From: Streptomyces sp. R41
GTDB taxonomy: Bacteria; Actinomycetota; Actinomycetes; Streptomycetales; Streptomycetaceae
Assembly (NCBI RefSeq): GCF_041053055.1
Contig: NZ_CP163443.1
Coordinates: forward strand, 6,493,001 to 6,557,000
Length of the DNA: 64,000 nucleotides
Direction: 5' to 3'
Part shown: piece after piece, positions 25,894 to 34,225 of the stretch
Numbering within the stretch: the first letter of the stretch is position 1
Layout of the letters: each line of letters opens with the position of its first letter
Notes under the pieces: model-generated
What the model was told of the DNA's origin: nothing
What the model saw: the letters and a program-made list of their open reading frames with translations, nothing else
Databases searched by the model: none
Made by a program: the position numbers and the translations under genes

Positions 25894-27420
25894 TCACCGC
25901 GCCGGAAGCGTGACCGTCACCGCCAACCCCTCGCCCGGCGCTGTCCGTACCGCCACCTCGCCCCCGTGCGCCGCCACCACGCCCTGCACGATCGCCATGC
26001 CGAGCCCGCTGCCCGCGCCACCGCCCGCCCGGAAGAACCGGTCGAAGATGCGCGCCGCGTCCTCCTCCGGGAGCCCGGGACCCTCGTCCGTGACACACAG
26101 CCGTACGACACCGGCCGCGCGCTCCAGACCGAGCCGCACCGGCACTTCGGCGGGCGTATGGGTGCGTACATTGCCCACGAGGTTGCCGAGCACCTGGCGC
26201 AGCCCCGACTCGTCGGCCTGCACGAGCAGAGTGCCGTCGGCGCCCACGCTCACCGGGCGCCCCGGCTGCTGGGCCCGCAGATCCTCGGCCGCGTCCCGCA
26301 CCAGTCGGCTCAAGTCGACGTTCCTGAAGCGGAGTTCGGGCCGCTGGTCGAGGCGGGCCAGGGTGAGCAGCTCGTCCACGAGCCGGCCCATGCGGTCGGC
26401 CTCCGCGTTCATCCGGTCCCAGGCACGCTTGCGCTCGGCCGGATCGGTCAGCATCCCCTTCTCGTACAGCTGGAGATAGCCGCGTATCGCCGACAGGGGT
26501 GTGCGCAGCTCGTGCGAGGCGTCGCCGACGAAACGGCGCAGCTGGGCGGCGCTGCGCTCGCGTGTCCGGTACGCCGACTCGACCTGGTGGAGCATCGAGT
26601 TGAGGGCGAGCCGCAGCTGCTCGACCTCCTGGGTCGGATGGTGGCTGGAGGGTACGCGCCGGGTCAGATCCCCCTCGGCGATCGCCGACGAGGTCTCCAC
26701 CATGTCCTCCAGCGGCCGCATCCGACGCCGCACGCTGAACATCGTCAGGCAGGCGAGCAGCGCCAACAGCAGAGTCCCGATGGTCACATCGAGCTTGAGC
26801 GCCTTCGCGATGCCCTTGTGCAGCGCGTCGGTCGAGGTGGCGAGCAGCACGTATGTGCCGTCGGCGAGCCGTGCCCCGGTCGCCCGGTAGGCGGCACCGT
26901 GCACCGTGACGTCGTGCGGGTCACTGTCGGCGGCGAGGTCGTGCGGGTCGTGCACGGCGGCGGCCAGGGCGCGCTGGGTGCCGGTCGGCTTGAAGCCCGC
27001 TACGGCAACCGCCTTTCCGTTCCCGTCGACCGCCGCGAAGATCGAGTCCGGTTTCGGTGACTCGTCCGTGGGGGGCAGCATGCGATCGCGTACGAACGAC
27101 AGCGCGCTCAGCGAGTCGATCTCCTGCATCGTGAGCCGCGAACTGCCCAGCGAATCCCGCGTCTTGGCGAGCTCGGTGTCGACCTGATCGAGCAGATAGT
27201 GCCGCATGCCCATCAGGCTCACGGCGGTCGCCACGACGATGCCCAGGGCCAGCAGCCCCACGTTCGCGAGCGTCAGCTGGCCGCGGAGGGAATGGATACC
27301 GTGCCGGCAGAGCGGGCGCCGCGGCCTCACGCGCGCAGGGCTCTTCACGCGCGCGGGAATCCTCACGCGCGCGGGAATCCTCACGCGAGCCGGGATCTTC
27401 ATGCGAGGCATGCTCTTCAC
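25894..27420 (-). CDS. Two-component sensor histidine kinase
   Basis: About 508 residues from the GTG at 27420, which overlaps the response-regulator stop (GTGA). The cytoplasmic N terminus holds an IPARVR repeat (MPRMKIPARVRIPARVRIPA). Two transmembrane helices (TLANVGLLALGIVVATAVSL; LDVTIGTLLLALLACLTMF) flank an extracellular sensor of about 140 residues, followed by HAMP and the kinase core: H box FVGDASHELRTPLSAIRGYL, N box VLGNLVGNVRTHTP, G1 VTDEGPGLP, F box IFDRFFRAG and G2 GSGLGMAIVQG. It pairs with the adjacent OmpR-type regulator; the divergent MMPL exporter is an obvious candidate target. Confidence 0.93.
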   Translation of the reverse strand: MKSMPRMKIPARVRIPARVRIPARVKSPARVRPRRPLCRHGIHSLRGQLTLANVGLLALGIVVATAVSLMGMRHYLLDQVDTELAKTRDSLGSSRLTMQEIDSLSALSFVRDRMLPPTDESPKPDSIFAAVDGNGKAVAVAGFKPTGTQRALAAAVHDPHDLAADSDPHDVTVHGAAYRATGARLADGTYVLLATSTDALHKGIAKALKLDVTIGTLLLALLACLTMFSVRRRMRPLEDMVETSSAIAEGDLTRRVPSSHHPTQEVEQLRLALNSMLHQVESAYRTRERSAAQLRRFVGDASHELRTPLSAIRGYLQLYEKGMLTDPAERKRAWDRMNAEADRMGRLVDELLTLARLDQRPELRFRNVDLSRLVRDAAEDLRAQQPGRPVSVGADGTLLVQADESGLRQVLGNLVGNVRTHTPAEVPVRLGLERAAGVVRLCVTDEGPGLPEEDAARIFDRFFRAGGGAGSGLGMAIVQGVVAAHGGEVAVRTAPGEGLAVTVTLPAR

Positions 27421-28106
27421 GCGAGCCCGTATCCGACGCCACGCCGCGTCTGGATCACCGGCGGCCCCAGCGGTTCGAGCTTGCGTCGGAGATAGCTGAT
27501 GTACGTCTCCACGACGGTCGACTCGGCCGAGTGCTCGTACTGCCACACGTGGCGCAGGAGTTGCTCCTTGGGCACGATCCGGCCGCCATTGCGGACCAGG
27601 AAGCGCAGCAGGGCGTACTCGGTCGGCGTGAGCTCCACCGTACGACCCGCGCGATGGACGCTGTACGTCGTCTCGTCCAGCTCCAGGTCGCCGTACCGCA
27701 GCGGCGGGCGCTGCGGCAGGACGTCGTCCGGGCGCGTGCGGCGCAGTACGGCCGTGATCCGGGCGACGACCTCGTCGATGTTGAACGGCTTGGTGATGTA
27801 GTCGTCGCCGAAGCCGAGGGCGCCCACGATCTCGGCGGGCGCGTCCCGCGCGGTGAGGAAGACGATGGCCAGGTCCGGCTGTCGTACCCGCAGTTCACGG
27901 CCGAGCGCCCGGCCGTCGCCGTCCGGCAGCATCACGTCGAGCAGCGCCGCGTCGGGGCGGGTGCGCTCGGCGAGCGTGAGCGCCTGGCGGGCGGTGCCCG
28001 CGGTCATTACCTCGAAACGGTGATAACGCAGGGCGATGGCCAGGACGTCTGAGATGCTCGGTTCGTCCTCTACGACGAGCACGGTGGCTCCCTCGTGACC
28101 GGTCAT
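27417..28106 (-). CDS. OmpR/PhoB-family response regulator
   Basis: 229 residues. The receiver domain has the acidic pocket VVEDEPS, phospho-acceptor Asp57 (DAALLDVMLPDGDG), the switch Thr (FLTARD) and Lys of YITKPF. The C-terminal winged helix is typical (LELDETTYSVHRAGRTVELTPTEYALLRFLVRNGG ... VETYISYLRRKLEPLGPPVIQTRRGVGYGL). Translationally coupled to the kinase gene downstream. 155 bases of intergenic DNA separate it from the divergent MMPL gene, long enough for shared control. Confidence 0.94.
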   Translation of the reverse strand: MTGHEGATVLVVEDEPSISDVLAIALRYHRFEVMTAGTARQALTLAERTRPDAALLDVMLPDGDGRALGRELRVRQPDLAIVFLTARDAPAEIVGALGFGDDYITKPFNIDEVVARITAVLRRTRPDDVLPQRPPLRYGDLELDETTYSVHRAGRTVELTPTEYALLRFLVRNGGRIVPKEQLLRHVWQYEHSAESTVVETYISYLRRKLEPLGPPVIQTRRGVGYGLA

Positions 28107-28261
28107 GCCCCCAGTATCCGCACTGGCACTGACAGCGAGGGGCGTCCGCCCTTTGGAGTTCCTTGAGAGTCATGGCCACTTCGTGTCCACGCGCGCGTGC
28201 CCCCGGAAATCCTGTTGCCCAGGACCTGGGGGACCAACCGACCGACTAAGGAGCGTTGAGC

Positions 28262-30676
28262 GTGGCGACATTGGCACGGTGGTGCTATCGGCACCGGCTG
28301 GTGGTCCTGTTGCTGTGGGTGGCGGCATTGTTCGGACTGGGCTTCGCGGCATCCACCGCGGGCACGGACTACGCGAATGTCTTCTCCCTTCCGAACACGG
28401 ACTCCAAGCGCGCGTACGACCTGATGGAGAAGGCGTTCCCGGACAGCGCGGGCGACACCGACACGGTGGTGTGGAAGGTCGACGAGGGAACGGTCAGGGA
28501 CCAGTCCGTACGGTCCCGGATCCAGCCCGCACTCGACGAGATCGGGAAGATGAAGGGAGTCGGCGACGTCGCCGGACCGTACTCGGGCGACCGGGGCGCG
28601 GCGCAGATCAGCGAGAACGGGAAGATCGCGTACGCCCAGATCACCTTCACGGAGCAGGCGAACGCCGTACCCAAGGAACTGGTGCAGGACGTCGTCGACA
28701 CCGCGCAGAACGCCGAGCGCGGCGGTCTGCAGGTCGAGCTGGGCGGTCAGGCGATCCAGCGGGTGCAGGAACCACCCACCGGGCTCGCCGAAATGGTCGG
28801 CATCCTGGCGGCGGCCGTCGTCCTGTTCCTGGCCTTCGGCTCGCTCTTCGCGATGCTGCTGCCGATCGCCATCGCCCTCTTCGGCGTCGGTACGGGGCTG
28901 TTCTCCACCCAGTTGCTCAGCCACGCCACCGACATTCCCGACCTGGCCCCGCTGCTCGCCACCCTCATCGGGCTCGGCGTGGGCATCGACTACGCGCTCT
29001 TCATCGTGACCCGGCACCGGCGCGGCATCCTGCGCGGCATGAAACCGGAGGAGTCGGCGGTCACCGCCCTCAACACCTCCGGACGGGCGGTGCTGTTCGC
29101 GGGCGGCACGGTGTGCATCGCGCTCGCCGGGATGCTGGTGACGAACCTGCGGTTCCTGGACGGCGTGGTCATCGGCACCTCGCTCACGGTCGTCTTCAGC
29201 GTGCTCGCGGCGGTCACCCTGCTGCCGGCGCTGCTCGGTCTGCTCGGCACCCGGGTGCTCAGCCGCCGCCAGCGGCGCAAGCTGGAGGCGAACGGGCCCG
29301 AGCCGGAGCGGACGAGCGGTGCCGCGGCGCGCTGGTCCGCGAACGTCCAGCGGCGCCCTCGTACGATCGCCATCCTGGCCGTGGTTGTCATGGCCGTCCT
29401 CGCGCTGCCCGTCCTGTCACTGCGGCTCGGCGCCACCGACCAGGGCAACGACGACGCCTCGACGACGACCAGGAAGGCGTACGACCTGCTCGCCGAGGGC
29501 TTCGGGCCCGGTTTCAACGGCCCTTTGCAGGTGGTCGTGTCCAGCGGCGACACGGACACCCTGGTGAAGGGCATCGGCGACACCGCCGGAGTCGCCCGGG
29601 TCGCCGCGCTGCCGCCCGCGCAGGGCGTGACGGTGATCCAGGTGGTGCCGACGACCTCGCCGCAGTCGGAGAAGACCGACCAGCTCATCGACACGCTGCG
29701 GGACCGGGTGATCCCCGACGCGGGGGCGAAGGCCCACGTCGGTGGCGTGACGGCGGTCTCCAAGGACTTCGCGTCCATCACGGGTGACCGGCTGCCCTTG
29801 TTCATCGCCACGATCATCGGTCTCGGCTTCCTGCTCCTGCTGGTCGCCTTCCGCTCCCTCGTGGTGCCGCTGACGGCGGCGCTGATGAACCTGATCGCCG
29901 CGGCGGCCTCCTTCGGCGTCCTCACCGCGATCTTCCAGTGGGGCTGGGGCCTCGAGCTGCTGGGCCTCGGCAAGGAGGGGCCGATCAACGCCTTCCTGCC
30001 GGTCATCATGCTGTCCCTCCTCTTCGGCCTCTCGATGGACTACCAGGTGTTCCTGGTGAGCCGGATGCACGAGGAGTGGGTGCACACGAAGGACAACGCG
30101 CGCGCGGTGCGGGTCGGCCTCGCGGAGACGAGCCGCGTCATCAACAGCGCGGCGCTCATCATGGTCTGCGTCTTCCTGGCCTTCGTCCTGAGCGGCGACG
30201 CGGGGGCCGCGATGGCGGGCGTGGGCCTGGCGGCAGCCGTCGCCCTCGACGCCTTCATTCTCCGTACGGCCCTGGTGCCGGCCGCGATGCATCTGCTCGG
30301 CAAGTCCAACTGGTGGCTGCCGGCCGGGCTGGAGAAGAGGCTGCCGCATCTGGCGGTGGAGCCGAAGGAGGAGGCCCTGGACGAGCTTCCCGCCGAGGGT
30401 GGCGCCTCGGTGGTCCACGGCTTCATCCGCACCGCCGACGGCGATCCGGTCGAGGGTGCGGTGGTGACCCTCCTGTCGAAGGGCGGGCGCCAACTGGACC
30501 GCGTCACGTCGCTGGCGGACGGCTCGTACATCGTGTCGGTGCCCGCGCCGGGTATGTATCTCCTGGCGGCGACGGCCGCGTCGTACGGGGCCCGTGCACG
30601 GCACGTGGCGGTGGAGGACGGACCGCTGGTGTACGACGTGGAACTCGCGGAGGGGGAAGTCGACGCGGTGAACTGA
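28262..30676 (+). CDS. MMPL/RND-family exporter with a C-terminal carboxypeptidase-regulatory-like domain
   Basis: 804 residues from the GTG at 28262 (AAGGAG eight bases upstream). Twelve transmembrane helices in two halves, each with a large outside loop (LARWCYRHRLVVLLLWVAAL; GLGVGIDYALFIVTRHR; MLSLLFGLSMDYQVFLVSRMHEEW), the pattern of MMPL lipid/drug exporters. After the last helix (near 720) comes an added cytoplasmic beta-sandwich of about 85 residues (HGFIRTADGDPVEGAVVTLL ... DGSYIVSVPAPGMYLLAATA), resembling carboxypeptidase regulatory-like or SpaA-type domains. Divergent from the two-component system. Confidence 0.9.
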   Translation: MATLARWCYRHRLVVLLLWVAALFGLGFAASTAGTDYANVFSLPNTDSKRAYDLMEKAFPDSAGDTDTVVWKVDEGTVRDQSVRSRIQPALDEIGKMKGVGDVAGPYSGDRGAAQISENGKIAYAQITFTEQANAVPKELVQDVVDTAQNAERGGLQVELGGQAIQRVQEPPTGLAEMVGILAAAVVLFLAFGSLFAMLLPIAIALFGVGTGLFSTQLLSHATDIPDLAPLLATLIGLGVGIDYALFIVTRHRRGILRGMKPEESAVTALNTSGRAVLFAGGTVCIALAGMLVTNLRFLDGVVIGTSLTVVFSVLAAVTLLPALLGLLGTRVLSRRQRRKLEANGPEPERTSGAAARWSANVQRRPRTIAILAVVVMAVLALPVLSLRLGATDQGNDDASTTTRKAYDLLAEGFGPGFNGPLQVVVSSGDTDTLVKGIGDTAGVARVAALPPAQGVTVIQVVPTTSPQSEKTDQLIDTLRDRVIPDAGAKAHVGGVTAVSKDFASITGDRLPLFIATIIGLGFLLLLVAFRSLVVPLTAALMNLIAAAASFGVLTAIFQWGWGLELLGLGKEGPINAFLPVIMLSLLFGLSMDYQVFLVSRMHEEWVHTKDNARAVRVGLAETSRVINSAALIMVCVFLAFVLSGDAGAAMAGVGLAAAVALDAFILRTALVPAAMHLLGKSNWWLPAGLEKRLPHLAVEPKEEALDELPAEGGASVVHGFIRTADGDPVEGAVVTLLSKGGRQLDRVTSLADGSYIVSVPAPGMYLLAATAASYGARARHVAVEDGPLVYDVELAEGEVDAVN

Positions 30677-30724
30677 GTCTCCTACCAAGGCTCGGCGCTT
30701 ACTGAGCCTGGGCGCTCACTGAGT

Positions 30725-30762
30725 CTCCTAGGGGACCCGTTTTCTGAACGGGCCCCTAGGAG
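30725..30762. terminator. Bidirectional terminator between the MMPL and TetR genes
   Basis: CTCCTAGGGG-a-CCCGTT pairs with AACGGG-CCCCTAGGAG: a 16-bp stem with one bulge and a short loop. It extends into the 3' end of the TetR gene. Just before it, the end of the MMPL gene (aactgagtctccta, 30670-30683) is echoed at 30716-30729. Confidence 0.85.
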
Positions 30763-31532
30763 GAGCCCTTCTTAGCCGGGTCGGGCAGGACCTTGGTCAT
30801 CCCCGGCAGGAAGTCCGTGAACAGCTCGTGCACCTCGTGGACGAGGGGCCGCAGGACGCGGAAGCGGGCCAGCGAGACGCCCCGAGCGGTCAGCCGGGCG
30901 CCGCGCTCGGCCAGCCGGTAGCTGCGCTCGCGCCCCTCGGTCCGGTCGAAGACCCAGTACAGGACGAGCCCCATCTGGGAGAGCCACATCAATTCGGGCA
31001 GCGCGTCCCGGAGTTCCTCGGGCACCTTGGTCTTCGCCCCGGCCAGCACCTCCCGGTGGACGCTGATGGCCTCCACGCGCGCGTGCTCCGACTCGGGGGA
31101 GAAGGGGCTGAGCGGGCTGTCCGGGTCGGCGGCGTTCTTGAAGAACTGCACCGCGAACTCGTGGTACGGGGTGGCGATGTCCAGCCACGCCTTCAGCACC
31201 CCGCCGAGCCGGGCCTCCAGATCCGTCTCGCGGTCCAGCACCTCCCGTACCGCCACCTGGTGCTCGGTGGCGATCCGGTCGTAGAAACCCTGGATCAGGT
31301 GCTCCTTGCCGGCGAAGTAGTAGTACGCGTTGCCGACGGAGACCCCGGCCTCCTTGGCGATGGCCCGCATGGTCGTCTTGTCGTACCCCCGCTCCTGGAA
31401 CAGCCGCATCGCCGTCTCCAGGATCAGGGCACGGGTCTGCTCGCTCTTGGCGGGAGTCTTGCCGGGACCTTTTTCGGGGGCCTCGTCGGAGCCGGAGCTG
31501 TCCTGACGGGGGCTGTCTGTTGGTGCTGGCAC
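30756..31532 (-). CDS. TetR/AcrR-family transcriptional regulator, probably autoregulating its operon
   Basis: 258 residues from the GTG at 31532. A disordered, Pro/Ser-rich N terminus leads to a classical TetR helix-turn-helix (TRALILETAMRLFQERGYDKTTMRAIAKEAGVSVGNAYYYFAGKEHLIQGFYD), then an alpha-helical ligand domain. It is the third gene of a unit with a membrane protein and a DCC thiol-oxidoreductase, all reading from a promoter flanked by two perfect palindromes (TTGAACGCGTTCAA, TTGAACATGTTCAA). Those palindromes are the natural candidates for its operator. The longer frame to 31727 runs through the preceding gene and is not used. Confidence 0.88.
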   Translation of the reverse strand: MPAPTDSPRQDSSGSDEAPEKGPGKTPAKSEQTRALILETAMRLFQERGYDKTTMRAIAKEAGVSVGNAYYYFAGKEHLIQGFYDRIATEHQVAVREVLDRETDLEARLGGVLKAWLDIATPYHEFAVQFFKNAADPDSPLSPFSPESEHARVEAISVHREVLAGAKTKVPEELRDALPELMWLSQMGLVLYWVFDRTEGRERSYRLAERGARLTARGVSLARFRVLRPLVHEVHELFTDFLPGMTKVLPDPAKKGSS

Positions 31533-31542
31533 GGGGACGAGC

Positions 31543-32067
31543 CTAACGAGTGGAACCGGTGGAGCAGTTGCCGCTGTCGCAGGCGGGAGCTTCGTACGTC
31601 CATCCCGCGTTCGGGTCGTAACGCCACCCCTCTCCCCACTGATAGGCGCCGGCACCCCACCGGTCGGCGGCATGGGCCTCCCGCCACTTGGCGGCGGCGA
31701 GCGTCGCGCCCTTCGCCAGACGGGCACCCGCAGGGGTGCTCAGCCGATGGGCGAGCGGCCGGTGCTCGCGCAACGCCCACAGGGTGACGACCCAGGCGGC
31801 GGCGCCCTGGTAGACCTGCCCGCCGTCCCCCACGACGGTGATCTCGCCGAGGGTGGCCCGGTGATCGAGCCCAGGGAAGCGGTGCCGGGCCTCGTCGGAC
31901 CCGGCCGGCACGAGCCGGAGCGGCACCAACTGCCGCTGCTTGCCGAGCCAGTCGCTCAGAAAGGTGCACAGCGAGCACTGTGCGTCGTACAGAACGGTGA
32001 GCCCGAGGACCGGGACGTGCGCGGCGCCCCGGTCCCGTGTGGCCGCGAAGCCGGTCATCGAGGTCAC
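31543..32067 (-). CDS. DCC-family thiol-disulfide oxidoreductase-like protein (YuxK/COG3011)
   Basis: 174 residues. The N-terminal domain has the DCC motif DAQCSLC (here after VLGLTVLY) that names this thioredoxin-like family. The C-terminal part continues GWRYDPNAGWTYEAPACDSGNCSTG, with two extra cysteines. The GTG start overlaps the stop of the preceding membrane-protein gene (GTGA). Family members are thought to act in redox or lipid-linked reactions; no direct role is established. Confidence 0.82.
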   Translation of the reverse strand: MTSMTGFAATRDRGAAHVPVLGLTVLYDAQCSLCTFLSDWLGKQRQLVPLRLVPAGSDEARHRFPGLDHRATLGEITVVGDGGQVYQGAAAWVVTLWALREHRPLAHRLSTPAGARLAKGATLAAAKWREAHAADRWGAGAYQWGEGWRYDPNAGWTYEAPACDSGNCSTGSTR

Positions 32068-32471
32068 GCCCCGGCCGTCGGCGCGATCCAGTCCGTCGGC
32101 GCGACGGGCGGCATCTGCTCCCGCTCCATCACTCCCCGCCGCCGGATCTTGTTGAGCACGTACACGTTCCCCAGGTGCATGACACCGAGTACGAGCAGGA
32201 CCACACCGAGCTTGGTCGACAGGGCCTCGAAGATCCCGCGGGCGTTGTCGATCTCGGTGTCCTGGTTCAGATAGAGCGCGACGAAGCCCAGGTTGACGAG
32301 GTAGAAGCCCACCACCAGCAGGTGGTTGACGGCGTCGGCGAGCTTCTCGTTGCCGTGCAGCACATCCGCCAGGAAGATCCGCCCGTTGTGGCTCAGCGTG
32401 CGCGCGACCCAGACGGTCAGCGCGATGCTGACCAGCAGATAGATGACGTACGCGACGACTGTGAGGTCCAT
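32064..32471 (-). CDS. Four-helix integral membrane protein, first gene of the TetR operon
   Basis: 135 residues, four hydrophobic segments (VVAYVIYLLVSIALTVWVARTL; HLLVVGFYLVNLGFVALYL; LGVVLLVLGVMHLGNVYVL). A conserved NGRIFLADVLHGNEKLADAVN loop lies between the first two. Annotated in Streptomyces only as an integral membrane protein. GGGGTGGGG precedes the ATG. It is the promoter-proximal gene of the TetR-controlled unit, so it is probably the main regulated product. Confidence 0.78.
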   Translation of the reverse strand: MDLTVVAYVIYLLVSIALTVWVARTLSHNGRIFLADVLHGNEKLADAVNHLLVVGFYLVNLGFVALYLNQDTEIDNARGIFEALSTKLGVVLLVLGVMHLGNVYVLNKIRRRGVMEREQMPPVAPTDWIAPTAGA

Positions 32472-32485
32472 GTCCCCACCCCTTC

Positions 32486-32499
32486 TTGAACGCGTTCAA
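32486..32499. promoter_or_regulatory. TetR-type operator, downstream palindrome
   Basis: Perfect 14-base palindrome TTGAACGCGTTCAA between the predicted transcription start and the ribosome-binding site of the membrane-protein gene. Same half-sites as the second palindrome, centres 45 bases apart. Confidence 0.82.
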
Positions 32500-32515
32500 A
32501 ACGCTGTCGAGAAAG

Positions 32516-32544
32516 AATGTAGACCTGCTTTTGAACATGTTCAA
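32516..32544 (-). promoter_or_regulatory. Sigma-70-type promoter with an embedded operator palindrome
   Basis: On the minus strand TTGAAC (32544-32539), 17 bases, then TACATT (32521-32516), close to the HrdB consensus. The -35 hexamer is the first half of the perfect palindrome TTGAACATGTTCAA (32531-32544), so a repressor bound there would block polymerase. Confidence 0.8.
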
Positions 32545-32557
32545 GTCGAGGGTGTGG

Positions 32558-32968
32558 TCATCCCTTACGGCCCAGCTCGGGCCGCTTGCTGTAGTCCGTG
32601 AGTCCCATGACGTTGCCCCAGGGGTCGGCGATCTCGACGGTCCACCCGGTGGCCACGGGGAAGGGGGCGTCGAGCGGCTGAATGCCGGCCGCGGTGAGGG
32701 CGACCGCGGCGGCCCGGGCGTCCCGCACCTCCACCCACACTCGCGGCGAGGCCCATGGCGGCGGCCGATGACTCAACTCCTCGTCCAGTCGCAACAACAC
32801 GCCCGGCGTCTCCTTGCCCACCTTCAGCAGCGCGATCCCGGCCTCGTCGAGCCGAAACGCGATCGGGAACCCGGCCCGCTCGTAGAACGCCACGGCCTCG
32901 CCGAGGTCCCCGACGGGCAGGAGTACGTTGTCGAATCCGAGCAGCTCGTATGACACGTCATCTGACAT
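32558..32968 (-). CDS. VOC-superfamily (glyoxalase/bleomycin-resistance-like) protein
   Basis: 136 residues, one VOC domain with the usual opening (LLPVGDLGEAVAFYERAGFPIAFR) and C-terminal DPWGNVMGLTDYS. Proteins of this fold act as metal-dependent dioxygenases, isomerases or binding proteins; the pocket residues do not point to a substrate. TAATCT lies about ten bases before the ATG and no ribosome-binding site is seen, so the message may be leaderless. Separated from the TetR operon by that operon's promoter, so it is not part of it. Confidence 0.8.
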   Translation of the reverse strand: MSDDVSYELLGFDNVLLPVGDLGEAVAFYERAGFPIAFRLDEAGIALLKVGKETPGVLLRLDEELSHRPPPWASPRVWVEVRDARAAAVALTAAGIQPLDAPFPVATGWTVEIADPWGNVMGLTDYSKRPELGRKG

Positions 32969-33113
32969 GGCGTCAGATTAGATGTTGCCCGGTACGGGGA
33001 ACGACGGGACTGACCGCAGGCCGAACATGTGATCACCCGTTGAGGTGAAGCGCCTGTCATTCCCGCTGGGTACGCTGAATCGACAGGCGAGACTCCGTCG
33101 CATGGGAGCACCT

Positions 33114-33755
33114 ATGAGCGCCGCATCCGAGAATGGGATGGACGAGGGCCTGCACGACCAGTCGTCGTACCGCTGGCCGATCCCGCCCGCCGAGGGCTGG
33201 ACCGCGGACGACCTCGACCGGATTCCGGGCCTCCCGCCGCACACGGAGTTGATCGACGGAAGTCTCGTCTTCATGAGTCCGCAGACCCGGTTTCACATGC
33301 GCTGCATGCGCCTGCTTGAGCACAGCCTTCTGGACCAGGTGCCGGATCACTTGGATGTCGACCGAGAGTTCACCATCAAGCTGGACCGGAGAAATCGCCC
33401 TGAGCCCGACATCCTGGTAGTCCCGGTGAAGGCGGACCTGGGCCCGGACCAGACCTGGCGCAAGCCCGAAGACGTACTCCTGGCTGTCGAAGTCGTCTCC
33501 CCCGACTCCTGCGAACGCGATCGCGAGGTGAAACCCCGCAAGTACGCCGAGGCAGGGGTCCCACACTTCTGGCGGGTGGAGAAGGACGAAGACAAGGGTC
33601 TGCCCGTCGTCTACGTCTACGAACTGGACCCCGCCACGAAGTCGTACGGCCTCACGGGCATCTTCCACGACCGCCTCAAGGTCACCATCCCTTTCGAGAT
33701 CGAGATCGACCTGACCGCGGTCGACAGGCGTCGCGGAGGCTCGGAACCCGCGTAG
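33114..33755 (+). CDS. Uma2-family (PD-(D/E)XK-like) protein
   Basis: 213 residues. DUF820/Uma2 signatures: DDLDRIPGLPPHTELIDGSLVFMSPQTRFHM, the catalytic-looking RRNRPEPDILVV and VLLAVEVVSPDSCERDREVKPRKYAEAGVPHFWRV (D, E-x-V and K positions of a restriction-endonuclease-like fold). Streptomyces genomes carry many Uma2 copies of unknown role; some are linked to mobile elements. ATG 33114 has GGGAGC upstream. Confidence 0.88.
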   Translation: MSAASENGMDEGLHDQSSYRWPIPPAEGWTADDLDRIPGLPPHTELIDGSLVFMSPQTRFHMRCMRLLEHSLLDQVPDHLDVDREFTIKLDRRNRPEPDILVVPVKADLGPDQTWRKPEDVLLAVEVVSPDSCERDREVKPRKYAEAGVPHFWRVEKDEDKGLPVVYVYELDPATKSYGLTGIFHDRLKVTIPFEIEIDLTAVDRRRGGSEPA

Positions 33756-33864
33756 GGCGCCCGGGCCCATGGAGATCGGCGATGTCCAGCAGGGTGCGCA
33801 CGGCGCGCATCGCCTCGGCGCGGCCGGGCGTGGTGAGGACGGCCGCGGCACGGGAGTCGCTCAT
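33752..33864 (-). pseudogene. N-terminal gene fragment on the minus strand
   Basis: From ATG 33864 the frame reads MSDSRAAAVLTTPGRAEAMR followed by AVRTLLDIADLHGPG, which looks like a genuine protein N terminus, then runs antisense into the end of the Uma2 gene. It is probably the stub of a gene cut by the insertion or rearrangement that brought Uma2 here. Family not recognised. Confidence 0.35.
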
Positions 33865-33956
33865 GGCCGAACGACAGGGCCGCCGTGCGAGGCTTCGGCC
33901 CTTTCGCCGGAGCGACGCCGTGACCGATTGTCAGTGGTGGCTCGTACTGTCGTGGC

Positions 33957-34165
33957 ATGGGAATGGTGACGTTCGTCGACGAGACGACCAGTGGGGACCG
34001 GGGCGCGGGCTGGGGGCTCGAGATCGCCGAGGAGCGGCTCGCGTTGGGTGAGCTGGCTATCTCCCGTTCGAAGGCGATCGCACCCTCGCGGTCATCCTCA
34101 GCGAGGCGATGCTGCTCGCCGAGGACTCGGAGATCATGGAACCTTCGATCCTGAGCCAGCTGTGA
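33957..34165 (+). pseudogene. Remnant joining two gene fragments in different frames
   Basis: From ATG 33957/33963 one frame reads MVTFVDETTSGDRGAGWGLE, then IAEERLALGEL, which looks like the N terminus of a small protein. At about 34052 another frame takes over: AGYLPFEGDRTLAVILSEAM, then LLAEDSEIMEPSILSQL, stop at 34163. This second part has the rhythm of the C-terminal LALxLSKAxLLADDxxIxDPxILxQ segment of DUF4132-type (WGR-associated) proteins. The arrangement suggests a deletion that fused two neighbouring genes. Nothing else in 33865-34225 looks coding. Confidence 0.5.
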
Positions 34166-34225
34166 GCGTTCTCGGAAGACGGCCGTGAAACCCATTGTGC
34201 AACCGTCATACTGAAGAGCATTCAG

